A stretch of DNA of 47,690 bases from JAAXVZ01 sp964392465 (GTDB lineage: Archaea; Nanobdellota; Nanobdellia; Woesearchaeales; GW2011-AR15), in assembly GCA_964392465.1 (NCBI GenBank), contig CAYMPC010000003.1, positions 1 to 47,690 of the forward strand, read 5' to 3'. The notes below the pieces were generated by a model. It saw only the letters and a program-made list of their open reading frames with translations. It was not told the origin of the DNA and did no database searches. Below, piece after piece: positions 25,397 to 33,171 of the stretch; position 1 is the first letter of the stretch, and the number at the start of each line of letters is the position of its first letter. The position numbers were made by a program, and so were the translations under genes.

Positions 25397-25909
25397 TTAT
25401 TCCTCCAAAACAATATTGAATTTTTCTTTGAAAAAGGCAATGCTTTCTTCCTGAGATATTTTATGTGCCTTACCTATTTTTCTTGAAAGTTTTCTTCTTC
25501 TTTTTACCCTATATCCTGGTCTTGATAATGTTGCAGTAACCTGAAAACCAATAATACCTATTTCTGAATCATATTCCAACCCGGGAACATTGATATACTC
25601 ATGAATCCCAAAAGAAACGTTTCCTTCTTTATCAAAAAAATCCTTTTTCAGTTTATTTTCTTTTGCTAAGATAAGTCTTGCTAGTAAATCTTCTATTTTC
25701 TTTTTGCTTCTTATGCTTATCTTACACCCTATAGGAAGACCGGGCCTAACACCCCAAGCCGGAATTCTTTTGTTCGTTACTGTTTTTACTGGCTCTACTC
25801 CTGTAAGGTTTTTTAACAATTTACTTCCTTTCTTTAATAGGTCTTGGTTCGTTCCTGCGCCTACATTTAAAGTAAGCTTCTCTATTTTTATTTGTTTCAT
25901 TGGATTCAT
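25397..25909 (-). CDS. rpl5: Large-subunit ribosomal protein uL5
   Basis: The 170-residue uL5 binds 5S rRNA and the P-site tRNA elbow. It has IEKLTLNVGAGTNQDLLKKG near the N-terminus, TGVEPVKTVTNKRIPAWGVR and GIHEYINVPGLEYD. Start ATG 25909 follows the TGATTAAAAATG junction used across this operon. Confidence 0.97.
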   Translation of the reverse strand: MNPMKQIKIEKLTLNVGAGTNQDLLKKGSKLLKNLTGVEPVKTVTNKRIPAWGVRPGLPIGCKISIRSKKKIEDLLARLILAKENKLKKDFFDKEGNVSFGIHEYINVPGLEYDSEIGIIGFQVTATLSRPGYRVKRRRKLSRKIGKAHKISQEESIAFFKEKFNIVLEE

Positions 25910-25911
25910 TT

Positions 25912-26601
25912 TTAATCAATCATCTTTATTGCTGGTTTTTCCTTGCCAATCATGAAAACAGAGCTCTGTGGTGTTTCAAATTCTCCGTTTTTTGTTTTAA
26001 CAAATACTTGTTTATCTTTTATTTCTATTATAGTTCCGTGCTCTCCTGCGTGTTTTCCTGTGATAATATAAACATAGCTTCCTTTTTCGAATTTAAATAC
26101 TTCAATTATTTCTTGGGAAGGGAGTTTTATATGAACGCTTTCCCCTATTTTATATTTGTCCTCTTTAACAAGAATGTTCTTTCCGTCAAACAGATTTAAT
26201 TGATGTTTTCCTTTTTTCAGGGTTGTTTTTCCTATAATTTTACATACTTTTGAAGAAGCTTCTTCATTAGGTATAGAAAGAAGTTGTAATTTCTTATTTT
26301 TATTAATATGCATCCTATATTCTTCATTAGAAACCGGAATAGATAATACGTCCATAAAACCAACAAGATCCTTTAAATTCCTTTTTCTTTTTCCATCTAC
26401 CAATATTTCTTTATCTCGTAATGTTGCTTTTACTTCATTTGAGGTTTTACAATATTTCAAAAGATCCTTGAATATTAAAGAGAGAGGCATACTTAAAGTA
26501 AAATCTTTTCCAGGCAATGGCCTAATAACAAACTTTTGTCCTTTTTTCTTTATTGGCCATGTCTTTGGGACTGTAAGTGTTTTAATGTGTTTCTTTGTCA
26601 T
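25912..26601 (-). CDS. rps4e: Small-subunit ribosomal protein eS4
   Basis: The 229-residue eS4 is present in archaea and eukaryotes only. Its N-terminus KHIKTLTVPKTWPIKKKGQKF, the S4-like region with VKATLRDKEILVDGKRKRN and the C-terminal KOW segment YIITGKHAGEHGTIIE are all seen. The place after rpl24 is standard for archaea. Confidence 0.97.
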   Translation of the reverse strand: MTKKHIKTLTVPKTWPIKKKGQKFVIRPLPGKDFTLSMPLSLIFKDLLKYCKTSNEVKATLRDKEILVDGKRKRNLKDLVGFMDVLSIPVSNEEYRMHINKNKKLQLLSIPNEEASSKVCKIIGKTTLKKGKHQLNLFDGKNILVKEDKYKIGESVHIKLPSQEIIEVFKFEKGSYVYIITGKHAGEHGTIIEIKDKQVFVKTKNGEFETPQSSVFMIGKEKPAIKMID

Positions 26602-26613
26602 CTTGCATCCTCA

Positions 26614-26991
26614 TTATTTCCTCTTCAATAATTCTTGCCTTTTTTTATCGCTTGTATCCATCTCCATAATCATTATTTTTGATATTTTAATAGGATATTT
26701 TATTTTGGTTCCTTCTTTTTTTTGATACTCTACCCCTGCTATATAAACAGTTGCTTTTTTTGTATTAACTTTTTCAACTTTTCCTGTTTTTCCCTTAAAC
26801 TGGCCTTTCATTATCTTAACTTTGTCTTCTTTTCTTACTCTAACTGCTCTTTTGCCTATTTTTTTAATTAAATCTTCTGATAAATGTGCATGTAAAAACT
26901 TTCCTTTTATATGCAAGGGAGCCTCGCTAACATATTTCCTTTGTTTTCTTGGCTTCTTGCTTGACTTCCATTGATTTGAAAATTTTAACAT
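26614..26991 (-). CDS. rpl24: Large-subunit ribosomal protein uL24
   Basis: The 125-residue uL24 has the archaeal opening QWKSSKKPRKQRKYV, LHIKGKFLHAHLSEDLIKK and a KOW motif KVKIMKGQFKGKTGKVEKV at about 57-75. It follows rpl14 by 19 bp. Confidence 0.96.
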   Translation of the reverse strand: MLKFSNQWKSSKKPRKQRKYVSEAPLHIKGKFLHAHLSEDLIKKIGKRAVRVRKEDKVKIMKGQFKGKTGKVEKVNTKKATVYIAGVEYQKKEGTKIKYPIKISKIMIMEMDTSDKKRQELLKRK

Positions 26992-27010
26992 TTTTTATCC
27001 TCTCTTAAAA

Positions 27011-27412
27011 TCATAAAATAATACTAGCCATTTTTGATACTGCTGGCCATCTTTCAGTTGCTTCTTTTGCAATCGGTCCTTTAAAAATTGTTCCTTTGGG
27101 GTTTCCTTTGTCATCTTTAAGGACAACCGCTGCATTGTCTTCAAACTTTACCCTCATGCCGTTCGCCCTTCTATATTCTTTTTTTTGTCTCACTATTATT
27201 GCATAAACCATTTGTTTCATCATATCCGGCCTGCCTTTCTTTACTGCTGCCCTTACAAGATCTCCTATTCCTGCAGCAGGCTTTCTTCTCTTAACTCCCT
27301 TATATCCAACTACAGATATAATTTCTATTGTCTTGGCACCTGAATTATCGCATGTTGGAATTTCTGCCCCAACAGGCAAACTCTTAACTATTTTTGCCTT
27401 AACTGCTTTCAT
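27011..27412 (-). CDS. rpl14: Large-subunit ribosomal protein uL14
   Basis: The 133-residue uL14 has LPVGAEIPTCDNSGAKTIEI, RRKPAAGIGDLVRAAVKKGRP and the conserved end GPIAKEATERWPAVSKMA. It overlaps the end of rps17 by four bases, indicating coupling. Confidence 0.97.
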   Translation of the reverse strand: MKAVKAKIVKSLPVGAEIPTCDNSGAKTIEIISVVGYKGVKRRKPAAGIGDLVRAAVKKGRPDMMKQMVYAIIVRQKKEYRRANGMRVKFEDNAAVVLKDDKGNPKGTIFKGPIAKEATERWPAVSKMASIIL

Positions 27413-27699
27413 TTTTTAATGACCTCAACAACAACAAACTTTTTTGTTTTACTTAAGGGTCTGCATTCTTTTATTATGACAATCTCTCCTTCTTTTGCAC
27501 CTATTTCTGAAGGATTGTGTGCTTTTACCTTACTTCTTTTTTCTTGATATCTTTCATATTTAGGAACGTAAACTCTTCTCATCCATTGAACTGTAACTGT
27601 TTTTTGTGCTTTTGCACTAACTACTTCTCCCTTAAATGTCCTTCCTCTTGTCTTAAGAGAAGGTGTTTTTCCTCTTGGTTTTTTTTCTTTTTTTTCCAT
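27409..27699 (-). CDS. rps17: Small-subunit ribosomal protein uS17
   Basis: The 96-residue OB-fold protein has TFKGEVVSAKAQKTVTVQW and RVYVPKYERYQEKRSKVKAHN, both typical of archaeal uS17. ATG 27699 is used; another ATG three codons earlier overlaps the rnp1 stop and is possible. Confidence 0.95.
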   Translation of the reverse strand: MEKKEKKPRGKTPSLKTRGRTFKGEVVSAKAQKTVTVQWMRRVYVPKYERYQEKRSKVKAHNPSEIGAKEGEIVIIKECRPLSKTKKFVVVEVIKK

Positions 27700-27701
27700 T
27701 T

Positions 27702-27926
27702 TTAACATGCCTTTATTCTGTCTTCGGGTCTTTTGGTGATTTTTTTCCCTTCAATTATTTTATTTTTGATTTTTAATGTTGCGCTTTTCTTTAGGATTTT
27801 AATTTTTTTATCTTTTTTTTTAAGAGTTATCGTGTTTTTTGTTTCGTCTATTATTATTCCTTCGTGTTTTTGGTTATTATATGTTACCTCTACTTTTTCA
27901 CCGATTAGTTCTTTTTTTTCATTCAT
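27702..27926 (-). CDS. rnp1: Ribonuclease P protein component 1 (Rpp29/p29 family)
   Basis: The 74-residue protein matches the archaeal RNase P subunit Rpp29, an Sm-like barrel that helps the RNA subunit process pre-tRNA 5' ends. Visible features are KKELIGEKVEV, KHEGIIIDETKNTITLK and the end ITKRPEDRIK. The ATG at 27926 overlaps the aIF1 stop. It lies between aIF1 and uS17, its conserved place in archaeal ribosomal operons. Confidence 0.92.
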   Translation of the reverse strand: MNEKKELIGEKVEVTYNNQKHEGIIIDETKNTITLKKKDKKIKILKKSATLKIKNKIIEGKKITKRPEDRIKAC

Positions 27927-28230
27927 GTGTAACTTGAATTGTTTCAGGAGGAAACCCAAGTTTTATCAGTTCTTCTTTGACTCTGACTATGTGCTCTCCT
28001 TGCAATTCGATTTTTTCTTCTTTAAATGTTCCTCCGCAAGCCAACATGTTTTTTAGTTTTTTTGTGAGATCTTTCAAATCAATTTGTTTCGTATCAATGC
28101 CTTCGACAACTGTGTTTTTTTTTCCGAATTTTTTTTTAACGAGCTTGATAGTGATTTGCTGACTTTCCTTTGCTATGTTTTCACACACACAAAGTTCCTT
28201 TGGTAAACCACATGTATTACATATATTCAT
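27919..28230 (-). CDS. Translation initiation factor aIF1 (SUI1)
   Basis: The 103-residue protein is archaeal aIF1, which governs start-codon selection on the 30S subunit. It has an N-terminal zinc-ribbon-like C4-x2-C7 / C13-x-C15 segment. The SUI1 fold follows: the VVEGID strand, DLTKKLKNMLACGGTFKEE near 52-70 and LQGEHIVRVKEELIKLG. Coupled by overlap to rpl29 upstream and rnp1 downstream. Confidence 0.95.
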   Translation of the reverse strand: MNICNTCGLPKELCVCENIAKESQQITIKLVKKKFGKKNTVVEGIDTKQIDLKDLTKKLKNMLACGGTFKEEKIELQGEHIVRVKEELIKLGFPPETIQVTHE

Positions 28231-28412
28231 TTTGTTTTAAGTTGAGTCATTAACCTCGCAATATTTTTTTTTGTTTTTTTTACTTGACCAGGGCTTTTCA
28301 ATGTCGTGCCTGTAGCAACTTGTGTATTCAATTTTATGAGCTCTTTTTTAAGTTCAAATAATTGTATTTCTAGCTCTTCTTTTGATTTTGATTTTAATTC
28401 TTTAGTTTTCAT
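28227..28412 (-). CDS. rpl29: Large-subunit ribosomal protein uL29
   Basis: This 61-residue two-helix protein matches uL29 (ELKSKSKEELEIQLFELKKEL, then KSPGQVKKTKKNIARLMTQ). The start overlaps the end of rps3 by 11 bases, and the stop overlaps the aIF1 start by four. Confidence 0.94.
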   Translation of the reverse strand: MKTKELKSKSKEELEIQLFELKKELIKLNTQVATGTTLKSPGQVKKTKKNIARLMTQLKTK

Positions 28413-29157
28413 TTTCTGCTTTTTTCTTTCTGGATTTCTTTTCTTTTTTTGGTTCTTCTTTTTCTGTCAATTTTATTTCTTCTGCTTTAACTTTTATTTC
28501 TTTACTTATATCTTCTATTTCTTTTTCACTTACTTCTTCAACTATTGGTTTTTCTTCTGTTCTCTCTTTTAATTTAATATCGTCTGGTAATCTAACGTTT
28601 GGCGGCATAATGCTAACTTTAATGCCAACAATGCCTGACTTCAAATTGGCTATTTTGTATGCCGTATCTACTAATGCTAACGCAGGATTTCCGCATTTTT
28701 TTAAATATCCTTGATAAAATCTCCATGTCCTTGCCCTGGCACTAGGGATTTTTCCTGAAATTAAAATTTCAACTCCTCTTGCTCCTGCATTTAGTGTGTC
28801 TGCCATTGCTTTATGTCCTATTCCTTTAAATCTCATTGTCCCGAATTTCTCTAAAGAGGTTGCTATTCTTTCCGCAACAACAGATGCAATTAGATTAACA
28901 TTTTCTATCTCACTAATTTCTATTTGTGGATTTTCTAGTCCGAATTTTTTCTTTAGCTGTTTTGTAAGCTTTTTTATGTTTGTGCCCCCGCCACCAATTA
29001 TTAATCCTGGTCTTGAAGCATAAATAATTATTTTTTCGCCTAATGGTGTCCTTTGAATTTTCACGTGACTTAAGCCCACTCCTTTTAAAGTTTCGCTAAC
29101 AAATTCTTGAATTTGATATTCTGTCTTATTTCTTAAAATAAAATCACGCTCTATCAT
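28402..29157 (-). CDS. rps3: Small-subunit ribosomal protein uS3
   Basis: The 251-residue uS3 has a KH domain with the RPGLIIGGGGTNIKKLTKQL loop near 49-68, then ARTWRFYQGYLKKCG and SGIVGIKVSIMPP. Residues about 205-251 are a Lys/Glu-rich extension absent from minimal uS3. The start overlaps the rpl22 stop by four bases. Confidence 0.97.
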   Translation of the reverse strand: MIERDFILRNKTEYQIQEFVSETLKGVGLSHVKIQRTPLGEKIIIYASRPGLIIGGGGTNIKKLTKQLKKKFGLENPQIEISEIENVNLIASVVAERIATSLEKFGTMRFKGIGHKAMADTLNAGARGVEILISGKIPSARARTWRFYQGYLKKCGNPALALVDTAYKIANLKSGIVGIKVSIMPPNVRLPDDIKLKERTEEKPIVEEVSEKEIEDISKEIKVKAEEIKLTEKEEPKKEKKSRKKKAENEN

Positions 29158-29660
29158 TTTTGAATCTCCTTAATTTCTTTTTTCGATCTTATTTCCTTTA
29201 CTTTTTGTTGCTTTTCCTGTTTTTCAGTTTTCTTTTCTATTAAAACAACTTCAATGTGTGATCTTTTCATCTTTTGTCTTCTTTTTCTTCCAAAATGCCA
29301 TGGTCTTGCTGCCCTGTTTGCAGCAATGTGTGATATAAAAAGATCTTTTGTGCTTAGGCCTTTGTTTTGTGCATTTGCTTCTGCACTCTTAATTATAGTC
29401 AATATTTGTTCTGCTGTCTTAATAGGATATCGTCCTGGCCCTATTCCTTTTTTATGGCCCGTATCTCTATTAAACCTTCTCATTGGAACTGCTGATTCTT
29501 TTGTAAGTACCTTTTCTAAAAAGGCTTTTGCTTTTTCAACTTTCTTGCCCCTAATATAATTACAAATTTCTACTGATTTTTTAGTAGAGATAGATAAATC
29601 TCTTCCAATGGCTTTGGCCATGTTTTCGTTCATTTCCTTTAAATTATATTTGAATTTCAT
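29154..29660 (-). CDS. rpl22: Large-subunit ribosomal protein uL22
   Basis: The 168-residue archaeal uL22 lines the exit tunnel. It shows AKAIGRDLSISTKKSVEICNY, RGKKVEKAKAFLEKVL and the GHKKGIGPGRYPIKTAEQIL archaeal insertion. The beta-hairpin end has AARPWHFGRKRRQKMKRSHIE. Confidence 0.96.
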   Translation of the reverse strand: MKFKYNLKEMNENMAKAIGRDLSISTKKSVEICNYIRGKKVEKAKAFLEKVLTKESAVPMRRFNRDTGHKKGIGPGRYPIKTAEQILTIIKSAEANAQNKGLSTKDLFISHIAANRAARPWHFGRKRRQKMKRSHIEVVLIEKKTEKQEKQQKVKEIRSKKEIKEIQK

Positions 29661-30041
29661 TTATCTCACTGATACGCTTGCGCTGCTTCTAGTTGCTCCT
29701 ACTCCTGGTGCATTATGTGCGACTCTTCTTCTTGTCAATGCAAACTCACCAAGAAAACAACCTAGCATTTCTTCTGTAATATGGAGTTGAAAATATTCTT
29801 TTCCATTATAGATTTTAATAACTGTTCCTACCATTTGCGGGATAATAACCATGTCTCTTGCATGTGTTTTTATATCTTTATCTCCTTTCTTGATTTTTTC
29901 AAGTACTTTCTTTTGATCTTCGGTTATGCCTCTTTTAATGCTTCTTCTTGCTCTGCTTGGAATTATTTCTGCAAATTCATTTAGAGACATTTTTTTTAAC
30001 TCTTCAATTGTTTTTCCTTTGAATGTGATTTCTTTAGCCAT
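29661..30041 (-). CDS. rps19: Small-subunit ribosomal protein uS19
   Basis: The 126-residue uS19 has RARRSIKRGITEDQKKVLEK, KTHARDMVIIPQMVGTVI and the conserved end MLGCFLGEFALTRRRVAH followed by GVGATRSS. It is directly adjacent to rpl22 (no gap). Confidence 0.97.
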   Translation of the reverse strand: MAKEITFKGKTIEELKKMSLNEFAEIIPSRARRSIKRGITEDQKKVLEKIKKGDKDIKTHARDMVIIPQMVGTVIKIYNGKEYFQLHITEEMLGCFLGEFALTRRRVAHNAPGVGATRSSASVSVR

Positions 30042-30061
30042 TTTTTTTACCTATTATATTA

Positions 30062-30766
30062 TTACCTCTGCATACCTGTTCTTCTTGGCCTAATTTTACC
30101 AACCTTTGCTCCAGGTGGAGCATTTTTGTCTGCTATTGTCGGCTGACCTTTTTTCGAAGATCTGTGTGTACCGTGAGGATGATCGACTGCATTCATAGAT
30201 TGTCCCTTTGTTCTTGGATATAATTTATTTCTTGCCCTCATATAATGATATCTATTTCCTGCTTTTAAGAAAGGCTTGTCTTTTCTTCCTGCTCCTGCAA
30301 TCAAACCAATTGTTGCTCTGCAGTTTGGATTAAAAGACCTTTCTTTTTTAGAAGGCAACATTATAATGACTTCGTTTTCTCTCTTTGAAATTATTTTTGC
30401 AAAGCATCCTCCGCTTCTTACAAACTTTCCGCCATCTCCTGGTTTTATTTCTATATTAAAAATTGCTGTTCCAACAGGTATATCTTTCAAAAACAATGTG
30501 TTGCCTGTCCCTGTTGCAGCCCCCTCTCCTAATTGAATTTGATCTCCTAATTTAATTCCTTCTGCCGCAACAACAAATGTTTCTTCTCCATTATTATATC
30601 TTATTTTCGCTAATGGTGCTGAATGTCCTCTGCATTTTATGAAATCTACTATTTGTCCTGAAGATGCTTGATTTGGATATGCTACTTTTGCTTTATACTT
30701 AAAACTAGGTGCCCTATATGTGGGAGACCCCTTTCCTCTTGCTTGCTGAATTATGTTTTTTCCCAT
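30062..30766 (-). CDS. rpl2: Large-subunit ribosomal protein uL2
   Basis: The 234-residue uL2 is needed for subunit joining and peptidyl transfer. It has the archaeal start GKNIIQQARGKGSPTYRAPS and the conserved C-terminal AVDHPHGTHRSSKKGQP, including the histidine at the peptidyl-transferase centre, and ends KVGKIRPRRTG. Confidence 0.98.
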   Translation of the reverse strand: MGKNIIQQARGKGSPTYRAPSFKYKAKVAYPNQASSGQIVDFIKCRGHSAPLAKIRYNNGEETFVVAAEGIKLGDQIQLGEGAATGTGNTLFLKDIPVGTAIFNIEIKPGDGGKFVRSGGCFAKIISKRENEVIIMLPSKKERSFNPNCRATIGLIAGAGRKDKPFLKAGNRYHYMRARNKLYPRTKGQSMNAVDHPHGTHRSSKKGQPTIADKNAPPGAKVGKIRPRRTGMQR

Positions 30767-30769
30767 TTT

Positions 30770-31024
30770 TTACATTAACCCAAGTTGTGTTGCTAAATCA
30801 ATTGCGGGTGTTTCTTCTGCAAATCTAATATATGCTTTTTTTCTGCTCTTTGTGTCTATTGTTGTGTTAACGCTTTTTACTTTTACTTTGTAAATTTTCT
30901 CTATTTCTTTTTTAATATCTTCTTTGTTTGCTTTTTTATCTACAATAAATACCAATGTGTTATCTGATTCCATTTGTCTGATTGTTTTTTCTGTTGATAA
31001 AGGATATTTAATAATTGACTCCAT
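30770..31024 (-). CDS. rpl23: Large-subunit ribosomal protein uL23
   Basis: The 84-residue protein matches archaeal uL23: IIKYPLSTEKTIRQMESDNT, FIVDKKANKEDIKKEIEK and VKSVNTTIDTKSRKKAYI. It sits at the exit tunnel where SRP docks. ATG 31024 is preferred over a TTG two codons upstream. Confidence 0.96.
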   Translation of the reverse strand: MESIIKYPLSTEKTIRQMESDNTLVFIVDKKANKEDIKKEIEKIYKVKVKSVNTTIDTKSRKKAYIRFAEETPAIDLATQLGLM

Positions 31025-31026
31025 CT

Positions 31027-31944
31027 TCAATTCTCCTTGGTTTCTTTAGATACTTTTTTTATTGCTCTTTTTGGTTTGTCTGTTTTTTCTAATTTTGTAT
31101 CTTTTTTGATTTCTTTCTTTATTTCTAAACTTGATTTGTTTTCTAAAAAAAGGTTATTTTTTTCCAGTTGCTCAATTGCTCCTTCTGTATACAAAGTTAG
31201 TCTTCCGTAATCACAACCGGGTGCCAATAATTCAACATTAACGCTTTGTATTTCAACAACATCTATTCCGGGAATATTTACTGCTGTATCAATTAAATCA
31301 CATTTTTTTGAAACAACAATTAAAGGGCCTTTTCTTCCTTTTGTTTTTCTTCCTCTCCTTCTTGCTCTTCCTGTTAATGATGTTGTTTTTGAACTTCTTT
31401 CTAATTCTTTTTCTAACCCAATTGTTTTTAAAAATGCTAAAACTTCTTTTGTCTTTTTTATATTTTCAATATCATTTTCTAAAATAAGAGGGTATTCTTC
31501 AACAAAATGACCCCTTTTAACTACACATTCTTTATTAACAGAAGCTGCCATTGCAGACCTTATTGCCTTTTTTCTTTCCTTATTATTGATTTTTTTAGAC
31601 CAGTTTTTATCTACTTTAGGAGGGTGTGCTTGCCTACCTCCAACTGCATAAGGTACCGTAGCTGCCTGCCAATTAAATCTTGTTCCACTGTGGCTCATAA
31701 TTTTTCTTGGCACTCTTGAAATTCCAATTCCATATGCTGTTTTATAATCTCTTCTCCTTCTTGAAATTTTAGATGAATATTTTTTTCCTGCTTCTATATC
31801 TGTTCCATATGGCTGCCTTTTATGAGATTGAATTGCGAGAACTGCTCTTTTTATTAAATCTGGTCTTATTGTCTCATTAAATTGAACAGGTAATTCTATC
31901 TCTTTCTTTTTTTCTCCTGTTTTTGATTTAATTATTGCTTTCAT
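31027..31944 (-). CDS. rpl4: Large-subunit ribosomal protein uL4
   Basis: The 305-residue uL4 has RPDLIKRAVLAIQSHKRQPY, the ISRRRRDYKTAYGIGISR exit-tunnel loop and RQAHPPKVDKNWSKKINNKE. About 50 Lys/Glu-rich residues extend the C-terminus beyond the usual archaeal length (about 250-260). Confidence 0.97.
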   Translation of the reverse strand: MKAIIKSKTGEKKKEIELPVQFNETIRPDLIKRAVLAIQSHKRQPYGTDIEAGKKYSSKISRRRRDYKTAYGIGISRVPRKIMSHSGTRFNWQAATVPYAVGGRQAHPPKVDKNWSKKINNKERKKAIRSAMAASVNKECVVKRGHFVEEYPLILENDIENIKKTKEVLAFLKTIGLEKELERSSKTTSLTGRARRRGRKTKGRKGPLIVVSKKCDLIDTAVNIPGIDVVEIQSVNVELLAPGCDYGRLTLYTEGAIEQLEKNNLFLENKSSLEIKKEIKKDTKLEKTDKPKRAIKKVSKETKEN

Positions 31945-31949
31945 TTTAA

Positions 31950-32933
31950 TTAATTACCTTGTTTTTCCGAGATACTAATTTCTTGTATAGTAGGCAATTC
32001 TTTTTGCTTAAATTGTTTTATTGGTTTTTGCAAAACTATCATTCTCTTTTTTGGGCCCCCAATTGATCCTTTTATTAAAATTGCCGAAGATTTAACATTA
32101 CCATATTTTAAAAATCCTCCTTTAGGAGTTATTTCTTTTGGATCTGAAACTATTTTCATTATTTGTTTGTTGTGTTCTGTTCTTAAATGATAACCCATTT
32201 TTCCTGCATGTGCTACTCTATACATTATATGTCCTTGTGCTTTCCATGGTCCCAATGAACCAGGGTTTCTTATTGATTTTTCAGACTTTGCCTGTCTTAA
32301 TGAAATACCAAATCTTTTTACTGGTCCTTGAAATCCTTTTCCTGTTGTAACTGCTTTAACATCAACTATATCTCCTTCTTTAAAAATAGAATTCAAGTAT
32401 ATCTCCTTATCTTGGTTTTCTTTAATATAATTAAATTTCTCTTCTAATGTTCCACCAAGAGCCAACTCGAAAATTTCGGGTTTCTTTTTCCCGATAGAAG
32501 TGTTTTTTGGTTGTGTATATACAACTGCTTTAATATCGCAATATTCTTTTAAGTCGATTTTTCCAAAATCTTCTGTTTTTTGTTTCTTTGAAAAACTGAG
32601 CTTTCTTGCTAAATCTTTATCTTTTCCAAAAAATATTTCTTTTTTTACGTTCAAAACATTCCCTAATTTTTTGTAGAATCTTATTGCTGCAATCTTTAAT
32701 GGAGGACATTCAATAATAGTTACTGGAATAGAAATCTCTTCTCCTTTGTAATGTGATTGCTTTCTTGTTTCTATGGCTTGTATGTGTGTCATGCCAACTT
32801 TATATCCTGCAAATCCAACTAACCCAGCTTCTTTGATTATAGGGCTGCTTCTAATTCTAGGATATTCTCTTTTCGCCCTTTTCCTGGGCCAATACTGCAT
32901 TGATCCTGATCTTGGAATTCTTACTGATGGCAT
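31950..32933 (-). CDS. rpl3: Large-subunit ribosomal protein uL3
   Basis: The 327-residue uL3 is the first canonical gene of the superoperon. It has the N-terminal RSGSMQYWPRKRAKRE, the GKGFQGPVKRFGISLRQAK loop near 205 and RNPGSLGPWKAQGHIMYRVA near 234. The start ATG 32933 is preceded by a leader of about 140 bases holding a possible short ORF and hairpin. Confidence 0.97.
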   Translation of the reverse strand: MPSVRIPRSGSMQYWPRKRAKREYPRIRSSPIIKEAGLVGFAGYKVGMTHIQAIETRKQSHYKGEEISIPVTIIECPPLKIAAIRFYKKLGNVLNVKKEIFFGKDKDLARKLSFSKKQKTEDFGKIDLKEYCDIKAVVYTQPKNTSIGKKKPEIFELALGGTLEEKFNYIKENQDKEIYLNSIFKEGDIVDVKAVTTGKGFQGPVKRFGISLRQAKSEKSIRNPGSLGPWKAQGHIMYRVAHAGKMGYHLRTEHNKQIMKIVSDPKEITPKGGFLKYGNVKSSAILIKGSIGGPKKRMIVLQKPIKQFKQKELPTIQEISISEKQGN

Positions 32934-32951
32934 TTTATTTAAATACCTTTT

Positions 32952-33029
32952 TTATTTTAAGTGACCTATTGTTGGCTCCCCCTTTAGAAGCTCAAAGCTT
33001 AAAGGAACCTTTTCAGGCCAAATAAACAT
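32952..33029 (-). CDS. Possible 25-codon leader ORF upstream of uL3
   Basis: ATG at 33029 opens a 25-residue frame beginning MFIWPEKVPL and ending TIGHLK, with its TAA 18 bases before the uL3 start. Its base composition is much less AT-rich than the flanks, unlike a random gap. It lies in the same transcript as uL3 if transcription starts near 33074. I do not recognise the peptide. It overlaps a possible hairpin, so the region may instead be an RNA regulatory leader whose composition only looks coding. Confidence 0.35.
   Translation of the reverse strand: MFIWPEKVPLSFELLKGEPTIGHLK
32973..33009 (-). promoter_or_regulatory. Imperfect hairpin in the uL3 operon leader
   Basis: On the plus strand CTTTA-GA-AGCT-CAA-AGCT-TAAAG forms a nine-pair bulged stem (32982-33004), with flanking GGCT and AACC able to add partial pairs. 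In the reverse-strand transcript this is a candidate structure for feedback control of ribosomal protein synthesis. No homology to a known L3/L4 leader is claimed. Confidence 0.35.
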
Positions 33030-33094
33030 TTTTTATTTGTCTTATTTGTGTTTTCCTTGTTATTTAAAACAAGTAGTCATTTGGAAATATAAGT

Positions 33095-33105
33095 CCTTTA
33101 TAAAC
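33095..33105 (-). promoter_or_regulatory. TATA-like box of the ribosomal superoperon
   Basis: Reverse-strand GTTTATAAAGG has a good archaeal TATA core. It predicts a transcript start near 33074 and a leader of about 140 bases before uL3. Confidence 0.5.
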
Positions 33106-33140
33106 ATTACGGAATAAAAATTAAATATAGATTTAGAAAA

Positions 33141-33150
33141 TTTTATATAG
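33141..33150 (+). promoter_or_regulatory. TATA-like box of the SpoIIM-like gene
   Basis: TTTTATATAG is centred about 27 bp before ATG 33172, indicating a leaderless transcript divergent from the ribosomal operon. Confidence 0.55.
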
Positions 33151-33171
33151 TGTGTTTATAAAAGAAAAAAT

